A stretch of 6,542 bases of DNA from Lachnospiraceae bacterium UBA4292 (lineage in GTDB: Bacteria; Bacillota; Clostridia; Lachnospirales; Lachnospiraceae), in contig DGVE01000022.1 of NCBI GenBank assembly GCA_002395865.1, positions 1 through 6,542 of the forward strand. Reading direction: 5' to 3'. The notes beneath the pieces were generated by a model. That model was given only the letters and a program-made list of their open reading frames with translations. It was not told the origin of the DNA and did no database searches. Positions within the stretch are counted from its first letter, which is position 1, and each line of letters starts with the position of its first letter. The position numbers and the translations under genes are program-made. Below, piece by piece: positions 1-4,905 of the stretch.

Positions 1-768
1 ATGCACATAGTCCTTATCCGCCGTCGAAGCCGCCATACCCGCCGTGTTGTTCGGCCAGTACTCCACTCCACCGTGCCATGTTATGCTGTTGCCTACAGCC
101 ACATAGTTGAATACGCCGTCATCATTCTGCGCCGGAACGTTACCGGACCCGCCGGAACCGTTTATCTGTGCCTGAAGGGCTGCGATCTGCGAAAGCAGCG
201 CATTTACACGATCGGACAGTGCCGCATTTTCGGAGTTCTTCGCGCTCAGCTGGCCGTTAATGCTGTCGATGCGTTTGTTGAGCTCATCTATCTGCTCCTT
301 GTACTCGTTGAGCCTATCTGCCTGGGACGAAAGCATCGAGCTCATATAGGAGGACGCGCTCTTCATCCCGTAGGCATTATTTTCAAGGCTCCTTATGTAG
401 GCTGCCGCGCTGCTCTCATACTCGGACGCGGCCTCCATAGCATCCGCCAGCTGTGTATCACGGCTGATAAGCTCGTCACTCAGCGATGATATCTCCTCAC
501 AGCACGCGTCGATGCTCTCCATGAGCGCCTCGCGCTGCGCCGCACCGGCCTCGATCTGCGCCTCGAGACTCTCCTTCAGAGCCGTGTATTCGCTCTCTGC
601 CGCCTGCGCCGAGACCCTGAGTGCCTCAAGCTCCGCGATGAGACTGTCGCCATCCAGCTGAGCCGCATCCGCATCCTCGAGACGGGGCAGCGTGTTCGCG
701 CAGCCGCTCGTGAGGACTGCAGCCAGAAGGATCGCGGCCAGCGCCGTAAATATCCTGTTTCTTTTCAT
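1..768 (-). CDS. Lipoprotein with coiled-coil stalk and SGNH/GDSL-hydrolase domain (3' partial)
   Basis: The 256 visible residues contain no stop; the gene runs off the low-coordinate edge. Residues 1-23 form a lipoprotein signal: basic start MKRNR, a hydrophobic stretch, then LTSGC with C23 as the lipidated cysteine. The -3 Thr is less typical than Leu. Residues about 38-204 are an Ala/Glu/Ser/Leu-rich, proline-free helical region typical of coiled coil, containing a C-C pair near residues 89-90. A flexible linker (GSGGSGNVPAQNDD, from about 204) leads into YVAVGNSITWHGG, where GNSIT fits SGNH block I with S228 as predicted nucleophile. The following YW..N..GMAAST..KDYVH also resembles SGNH-type carbohydrate esterases and acylhydrolases. 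The C-terminal catalytic Asp-x-x-His lies outside the window. Inferred role: a surface-tethered esterase or deacylase held off the membrane by a stalk; the substrate is unknown. It starts 2 bases after the aminopeptidase stop, so co-transcription is likely. The only Shine-Dalgarno-like motif, AAGGA, is unusually far (15 bases) from the ATG. Confidence 0.88.
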   Translation of the reverse strand, partial: MKRNRIFTALAAILLAAVLTSGCANTLPRLEDADAAQLDGDSLIAELEALRVSAQAAESEYTALKESLEAQIEAGAAQREALMESIDACCEEISSLSDELISRDTQLADAMEAASEYESSAAAYIRSLENNAYGMKSASSYMSSMLSSQADRLNEYKEQIDELNKRIDSINGQLSAKNSENAALSDRVNALLSQIAALQAQINGSGGSGNVPAQNDDGVFNYVAVGNSITWHGGVEYWPNNTAGMAASTADKDYVH

Positions 769-770
769 AA

Positions 771-2591
771 TTATTGCGAAATATCCTTATCTTTCAGAAT
801 ATGTCTGGTCTCGTGCTTCAAAAATTCCAGCTCCTCACCGCTAAAATACGGCGAGAGCACGGAAAATACCATGTCATGATAGCGGTTGATACGATCGATA
901 TCGGCCGCGGAAAGAAGCGATACATCCACGGCATCCAGATCTATCGGCGCGTAGGTGATGTTCTCGAACTCCATGAACTGTCCATACTCGGTCTTTATTC
1001 CCTCGCGGCATACCAGCTCATTTTCTATCCTTATGCCGTATGCGCCCTCCTCGTAGTAGCCGGGCTCATCGGTGGTCACCATGCCGGCCTCCAGAACGCA
1101 GCCGTCGTTTCTCTCAGGAACCTTCCTCCATCTGAAGCCGTTCGGCGCCTCGTGTATGTTCAGGCAATAACCCACGCCGTGTCCGGTACCGCACCTGTAA
1201 TCGATGCCGAGCTCCCACAGCGGGCCTCTGGCCAGTATATCCAGATTGATACCCGTGCATCCGTGCAGAAAATGCGCGTCTGCCAGAGCCATATGCCCCT
1301 TGAGCACCAGCGTGTACATCTTCTTCATCTCCTGGGTCACGGGTCCCAGAACTATCGTCCTTGTGATATCCGTGCTTCCCTCGGGGTAGTGACCGCCGCT
1401 GTCCACGAGCAGAAAGCCCTCGGGCTCTATCTTCGAGAAGCGCTCGGGTGTCGCGCTGTAGTGCATCATGGCGGCATTGGAGCCGTAGGCGCATATCGTC
1501 TCAAAGCTTAAGTCAAATATGCCCTGCTCTCTTCGGCATCTCTCCAGATAGTCCGCGGCGCTCACCTCGTCCATTTCCATCTTACCGACATTCTTCTTGA
1601 TCCAGCAGAGGAACTTCGTCACAGCTATGCCGTCCTTCACGTGAGCGGCCTTTATGTTCTCTATCTCCGTATCGTTCTTGATCGCCTGCATGATGACGCA
1701 GGGGTTCGGCCTGTCGATGATCTCACAACCGGACGGTACGCTGCAAAACAATCTGTAGTTTACCTTGTGTTTATCGAGCAGTACTCTGCAGGTTTTATGT
1801 GTCTTCACATAATCGTAGATGTCATCGTAGGGCATTATCATTATGCCGTCGACTGAGAGCCTCTTCTCCACTTCGGAGCTTATGGTCTTCGGGTTAACGA
1901 AAAGGACTGCCTTATCAGCCTCGATGACCGCATACGAGAGCACCACGGGGAAGTTCTCTATATCTCCTCCGCGAATATTGAAAAGCCAGTTTATATTGTC
2001 CAGAACGGATATGATATGCATATCGGCTCCGGCCTTATTCATCTCTTCCCTTACCGCCGCAAGTTTATCCGCCGTGGATCTTCCTGAGTATTTTTCTTCC
2101 ATTATCCACACGGGTTTTGCGGGAAGCGAAGGGCGGTCGCTCCAGATATCGCCCACGAGATCGACATCGTACACAAACCTCACCTTTTTATCGCCGAGCT
2201 TAGCCTTCAGCCCATCTATGAACTGCATATTTACAACTCTGCCGTCAAAGCCGATGACCATACCATCCTGCGCCTTATCCGCCAGAAAAGCGTCCACATG
2301 CAAAACACCGTCGCTGCCGTCCTTAAAAAGCTCCACGCAGCTTCCGGCGATCTCACCGGCGGCCTGGATATAATATCTTCCGTCGGTCCACAATCCCGCA
2401 AAGTCGCGGCCTATGACTGCCACGCCTGCCGAGCCCGTAAAGCCTGTTATATACCTTCTGCACTTGAAATAGTCGCAGACATACTCTGTCTCATGGAAAT
2501 CCGATGTGGGCACATAGTACATGTCTATGCCGCGCTCTGACATCTTTTCTCTAAGGAGAGCTATCCTCCCGTCAATGGTATTCATCTTCAT
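771..2591 (-). CDS. Xaa-Pro aminopeptidase (aminopeptidase P, M24B, three-domain type)
   Basis: This 606-residue metallopeptidase removes an N-terminal residue preceding proline and is expected in the cytoplasm, in peptide turnover. Its length matches the long XPNPEP1-like family (human enzyme about 623), not short PepP. Domains: creatinase-type N-domain about 8-135 (TGFTGSAG at 49-56), second creatinase-like domain about 140-305, M24 pita-bread catalytic domain about 312-530, and M24 C-terminal domain about 540-600 (YAPIDLD..DVSLLS). All five dinuclear metal ligands are visible: D397 (VDSGG), D408 (STDITRT), H471 (GTGHGVG), E509 (TTDEPGYY) and E523 (GIRIENE). H377 (MMHYSA) and H480 (NIHEAPNG) match the conserved catalytic histidines. 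There are no export signal and about 15 cysteines, consistent with a reducing cytoplasm. The ATG at 2591 is the first in-frame start; an ATG two codons later is possible. The SD-like GGAAGGAAG ends 16 bases upstream, which is long. A dedicated promoter precedes the gene. The family call is very secure; the exact substrate is not. Confidence 0.97.
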   Translation of the reverse strand: MKMNTIDGRIALLREKMSERGIDMYYVPTSDFHETEYVCDYFKCRRYITGFTGSAGVAVIGRDFAGLWTDGRYYIQAAGEIAGSCVELFKDGSDGVLHVDAFLADKAQDGMVIGFDGRVVNMQFIDGLKAKLGDKKVRFVYDVDLVGDIWSDRPSLPAKPVWIMEEKYSGRSTADKLAAVREEMNKAGADMHIISVLDNINWLFNIRGGDIENFPVVLSYAVIEADKAVLFVNPKTISSEVEKRLSVDGIMIMPYDDIYDYVKTHKTCRVLLDKHKVNYRLFCSVPSGCEIIDRPNPCVIMQAIKNDTEIENIKAAHVKDGIAVTKFLCWIKKNVGKMEMDEVSAADYLERCRREQGIFDLSFETICAYGSNAAMMHYSATPERFSKIEPEGFLLVDSGGHYPEGSTDITRTIVLGPVTQEMKKMYTLVLKGHMALADAHFLHGCTGINLDILARGPLWELGIDYRCGTGHGVGYCLNIHEAPNGFRWRKVPERNDGCVLEAGMVTTDEPGYYEEGAYGIRIENELVCREGIKTEYGQFMEFENITYAPIDLDAVDVSLLSAADIDRINRYHDMVFSVLSPYFSGEELEFLKHETRHILKDKDISQ

Positions 2592-2637
2592 ATTATTGTT
2601 TTTTGCACTTCCTTCCGATCATGCCTACGCATATCAA
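2592..2637 (-). promoter_or_regulatory. 5' leader with distant Shine-Dalgarno-like motif of the aminopeptidase gene
   Basis: The predicted leader is about 45 bases, taking a transcription start about 7 bases past the -10 box. The only purine-rich SD-like motif is GGAAGGAAG at 2616-2608, leaving 16 A/T-rich bases before the ATG. No nearer in-frame start codon exists upstream, because an in-frame TGA lies close behind the motif. Spacing is therefore longer than the usual 5-10 bases. The unpaired A-rich spacer may help initiation, but this is inference. Confidence 0.45.
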
Positions 2638-2643
2638 AAGAGT

Positions 2644-2672
2644 ATTATACATTCAATTCTTTCTTCTTTCAA
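2644..2672 (-). promoter_or_regulatory. SigA-type promoter for the aminopeptidase-lipoprotein unit
   Basis: Read on the minus strand, TTGAAA (2672-2667) and TATAAT (2649-2644) are separated by exactly 17 bases. The -10 is a perfect consensus match and the -35 matches five of six positions. Transcription should start near 2637. The promoter sits directly after the terminator of the preceding operon, so the aminopeptidase and lipoprotein genes would be transcribed independently of it. A TG precedes the -10 without the one-base gap of a true extended -10. Confidence 0.88.
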
Positions 2673-2703
2673 GAGAAAAATGCCGGCATATGCCGGCATT
2701 TCA
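2670..2703 (-). terminator. Intrinsic terminator of the signal-peptidase operon
   Basis: A perfect 24-base palindrome at 2678-2701 folds on the minus-strand transcript into a 10-bp stem (AAATGCCGGC with GCCGGCATTT) and an ATAT loop. The stem's own T's continue into TTCTC, giving a U-rich tail. It lies 8 bases past the stop codon of the 173-residue protein gene. On the plus strand it ends in only three T's and no plus-strand gene approaches it, so it is read as minus-directed. Being perfectly symmetric and just upstream of a -35 box, it could also be a protein-binding site; the terminator reading is favoured. Confidence 0.88.
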
Positions 2704-2709
2704 CGTATT

Positions 2710-3231
2710 TTATTCAGTCACTACCAGATCCTTGGTATGGATGGTTCCGTTTCCTGTGGCTGTTCCGTCCATGGTATAGCTGTCGATGAATATCATTACC
2801 TTGTACTCACCCACCGCCAGATCGGCCGCGTCGAGAGTGATCTGTGTGATGCTCTGCCCGGGAGCTATGAACTCCGACTCATAAAGTGTCTTGTCGCCGC
2901 ATGTGATGCGGTACTTGAGCATACCGTTACTTGTGGCCGGATTCGAATAATCCACTGCCGCCTTGCAGTCCTTTTTTGAGATGGTAAGTCCGCCGGGGTT
3001 GTTGAAATTAAACTCCTGCTTCACCTGCGTGGTCTGGGGCTGGGTGGTTTCTTTCTGTGCATATGTTACCACCGGATCCGTCTCGCTGTTATCGACCTTG
3101 CCGGAGTTGTTCACAAGTATCACAATGATGACTATTATCGCGACAAGCGCTATGGCTCCGAGTCCGAGAGCCTGAAAGAGCACGCGCTGACTGTCGCTGT
3201 TGTTATTCTTTTTTTTCGCTTTCCCTGCCAT
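2710..3231 (-). CDS. Single-pass membrane protein with beta-rich extracytoplasmic domain, unknown function
   Basis: 173 residues. A short basic, Asn-rich cytoplasmic N-terminus (about 1-17) precedes one transmembrane helix at about 19-41, rich in Ile, Val and Ala. A Thr/Gln-rich linker follows (about 52-72), then a domain of alternating hydrophobic residues that looks like a small beta-sandwich (about 73-173). Within it, LYESEFIAPGQSI and AVGEYKVMIFID recall short beta domains I have seen in other Clostridia surface proteins; that is an impression, not a family assignment. The outer domain has only two cysteines, C89 and C111, which could form a disulfide. No A-x-A site follows the hydrophobic segment, so it is probably a retained anchor, not a cleaved signal. 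It is the last gene of the operon, 8 bases after the 75-residue protein gene; its SD (AGGTG, 3241-3237) overlaps the preceding TAG, suggesting coupled translation. Confidence 0.87.
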   Translation of the reverse strand: MAGKAKKKNNNSDSQRVLFQALGLGAIALVAIIVIIVILVNNSGKVDNSETDPVVTYAQKETTQPQTTQVKQEFNFNNPGGLTISKKDCKAAVDYSNPATSNGMLKYRITCGDKTLYESEFIAPGQSITQITLDAADLAVGEYKVMIFIDSYTMDGTATGNGTIHTKDLVVTE

Positions 3232-3239
3232 GTCCGCAC

Positions 3240-3467
3240 CTACTTAAGTGAATTGAGCTTCTTCTGGAGCTCTATCATGTGATTACGGCAGGCGGTGATC
3301 TCGCCTGTGTACTTGTTGAACCACTCTACGTCCGCGTCGTTAGGCTCCTCCTGAAGAAGAATGGCCTGAACCAGAGCGGACTGCGATCTCGAACGCCTTC
3401 TCTCTATCTCCACTATAGTCTTCTTGCAGGTCTCTATCTCTCTCTTAAGCTTGCCCTTCTCACTCAT
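3240..3467 (-). CDS. Small coiled-coil protein, unknown function
   Basis: 75 residues with no signal peptide or membrane segment, so probably cytoplasmic. The sequence suggests two charged helices, about 3-38 and 45-74, broken by EEPNDAD, consistent with a helical hairpin or oligomeric coiled coil. There is one cysteine in each helix (C14, C60). The start is well supported: AAGGGG at 3480-3475 lies 7 bases before the ATG, and only one base separates the ATG from the preceding TGA. That close packing, an intact frame and a good ribosome site argue for a real gene despite its size. It resembles a short adaptor or scaffold subunit, possibly contacting the large coiled-coil protein of the same operon, which is inference. 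I do not recognise the family. Confidence 0.84.
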   Translation of the reverse strand: MSEKGKLKREIETCKKTIVEIERRRSRSQSALVQAILLQEEPNDADVEWFNKYTGEITACRNHMIELQKKLNSLK

Positions 3468-3468
3468 A

Positions 3469-3984
3469 TCAATACCCCTTCTTATCGATGGCTTCCACTA
3501 TGGCATTCACCTCGTCGTAACCTTTGTCGAGGTTTGCCAGTATGTCGCCTATTGCTTTTTTTATCTCCTCCAGGCGCTCCTTCGTCTGCACCGGATACCG
3601 CAGGAACACAGTGTAGAGCTCCTGCATGGACTTCTTGTCATCCTCCCTGCCGTCCAAAAGGAACAGGAATGATGCCGCCGTATTCATGTCGGCCACCAGC
3701 CTCCTGTAGCGAAACTCCAGATCTCCCTCCGCGTTCAGATAGCTGTCAATGTCCGCATTCACGGTCGTCAGCCCCTTTGCATACTGAGTCCTGTAGGTCT
3801 CCTGCACACGCTTCACCTCGTCGACATAAAGCGCGGCAAATACGCAGGCGGCTATCGCGGCAAATATCGCGAAGATGATCGCTCTGACCATCTTGCGCTT
3901 CATTATATACTCCTGACCGTAATCCCGGTAGGTATAGTCGACAAGGTTCTTCGCTTCCTCGTCACGCTTTTTTATCTTCGCCAT
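3469..3984 (-). CDS. Single-pass membrane protein with helical outer domain, unknown function
   Basis: 171 residues. A charged cytoplasmic N-terminus (about 1-31, including DYTYRDYGQEYIMKRK) is followed by one transmembrane helix at about 33-54, rich in Ala, Ile and Phe. By the positive-inside rule the rest faces outward: about 115 residues of mostly helical, charged sequence with coiled-coil character (VDEVKRVQETYRTQY, then KERLEEIKKAIGDILANL) and a central hydrophobic patch AASFLFLLDG. The shape is that of a small extracytoplasmic helical bundle, but no family is recognised. The Ala-rich hydrophobic segment could also be a cleavable signal for the neighbouring peptidase, though no clean A-x-A site stands out. 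The ATG lies 9 bases after the peptidase stop, with AGAGGAAG just upstream; GAGGA is only 4 bases from the ATG. Confidence 0.87.
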   Translation of the reverse strand: MAKIKKRDEEAKNLVDYTYRDYGQEYIMKRKMVRAIIFAIFAAIAACVFAALYVDEVKRVQETYRTQYAKGLTTVNADIDSYLNAEGDLEFRYRRLVADMNTAASFLFLLDGREDDKKSMQELYTVFLRYPVQTKERLEEIKKAIGDILANLDKGYDEVNAIVEAIDKKGY

Positions 3985-3993
3985 ATCTTCCTC

Positions 3994-4905
3994 TTAAGCC
4001 GCATCCCTGCGGTGTTTCGCCAGATATTCCTCTATGGCCTCCCGCCTTATGCGCTCCTCGTATTCCCTGCGCGTCTCCCTCGGCTTCTCATGCTCCGCTA
4101 TGACCTTCTTCCAAAGTCTCGAAACGCTGAATACCTCGTAGAAGGAAACTAACAGCAGCGGAATGATGACCGCTATGAGGATGAGCTTTCTGGTATCCGC
4201 AAACGACCCCGCCCAGCGAAGTATCCTCGCCTTGCGGATGTATTTGCCCAGTATCTGCTCCCTTCGCACTTCGTGCCTGTCCTCCACGGGATTCGCGTCG
4301 CCCTGGGTGCTGTAGAGTCCGTCCTCACTTATTGCCATGATCCTGTGCGTGCACAGCGATCCGAATATGTCCTCCTCCTCGGAATAGAAGGAAATGATGT
4401 CGCCCACCTTGAGGTCGTCGAGCTCGTTCCTGTCAATGATTATGTAATCGCCCGTAAGTATCGTGGGCTCCATGCTTCCTGTGATGACCTTCAGAACGCT
4501 CTTGCCGAACACGTCGGCCACCTCGCCTCTGGAGGTGCATATCACCAGATAGATCATAAAGCCGAGAGCCGCGAGAAGGACAATCCCGCTCAATATGTCG
4601 ATGGCCTTGAATATGATGCCTAACACCGAGCGCTTCTTCTTCACCGGCACCGGCTCTTCTGCAGCCTCGGTCTGAGGCTGCGCCCTGCCCGGCACGGACA
4701 CATCGACCGTCTTAAGCTCGACCCTTACGTCCTCCCTGACCGGGATCACTCTTTCGGCCTTCGGGGGAGTGACCTCCCCCTCGGGTCTGCTTTTACCTAT
4801 CTTCTTTTTTATCAGTTGTCCGGCAAGGATTCCTGTCCTTATCGCCACAGCCCCCAGCAAAAGATCGCCCGAGAGCCTCTGCGCCCTGCCCTTTTTCTTA
4901 CTCAC
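3994..4905 (-). CDS. Signal peptidase I, SipW/archaeal-ER type (S26B)
   Basis: 303 residues. The catalytic domain is clear: ITGSMEPTILTGDYIII holds the nucleophile S144, and LCTHRIMAI places H187 where bacterial-type enzymes carry a lysine, marking the Ser-His S26B class that includes Bacillus SipW. QGDANPVED (201-209) fits the conserved GD-N box. Membrane helices lie at about 97-122 and 239-260, putting the active site outside. Unusual are a roughly 95-residue N-terminal cytoplasmic extension with a weakly hydrophobic stretch (about 15-32), and a charged C-terminal tail (about 265-303) rich in Arg, Lys and Glu. SipW-type enzymes usually process a narrow set of co-encoded exported proteins; no obvious TasA or camelysin-like substrate is visible here, so it may lie upstream of the window or be one of the following genes. 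The GTG start overlaps the previous TAG by one base. Confidence 0.95.
   Translation of the reverse strand: MSKKKGRAQRLSGDLLLGAVAIRTGILAGQLIKKKIGKSRPEGEVTPPKAERVIPVREDVRVELKTVDVSVPGRAQPQTEAAEEPVPVKKKRSVLGIIFKAIDILSGIVLLAALGFMIYLVICTSRGEVADVFGKSVLKVITGSMEPTILTGDYIIIDRNELDDLKVGDIISFYSEEEDIFGSLCTHRIMAISEDGLYSTQGDANPVEDRHEVRREQILGKYIRKARILRWAGSFADTRKLILIAVIIPLLLVSFYEVFSVSRLWKKVIAEHEKPRETRREYEERIRREAIEEYLAKHRRDAA

Noticed and set aside
1..489. Plus-strand open frame from the window start
   Set aside because: Exactly antisense to the lipoprotein, whose signal peptide, coiled coil and SGNH motif are convincing; the plus-strand product has no recognisable feature.
774..1511. Plus-strand 245-codon frame and a shorter minus-strand frame (1114-1494) within the aminopeptidase
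   Set aside because: Both are shadows of the M24B gene, whose metal ligands and domains are all intact in its own frame.
2588..2632. A 14-codon minus-strand upstream frame in the aminopeptidase leader, whose TGA overlaps the aminopeptidase ATG (ATGA)
   Set aside because: Its ATG would lie only about 5 bases from the predicted transcription start with no ribosome site, and a short chance frame is likely. Conservation across strains would be needed to revive it.
3209..3216. Run of eight A's in the coding strand of the 173-residue protein gene, containing an A AAA AAG slippery heptamer
   Set aside because: A -1 shift there meets a TAA almost at once, giving a product of about nine residues; the run is explained by the lysine-rich N-terminus.
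2710..3231. Idea that the 173-residue protein is a TasA or camelysin-like substrate of the SipW-type peptidase
   Set aside because: There is no recognisable cleavage site after its hydrophobic segment and the linker and domain do not look like TasA; kept only as an open question.
3240..3467. Idea that the 75-residue protein is a WXG100-type secretion substrate
   Set aside because: It is helical and small, but has no W-x-G at the hairpin turn, is shorter than the usual about 100 residues, and no type VII secretion ATPase is in the window.
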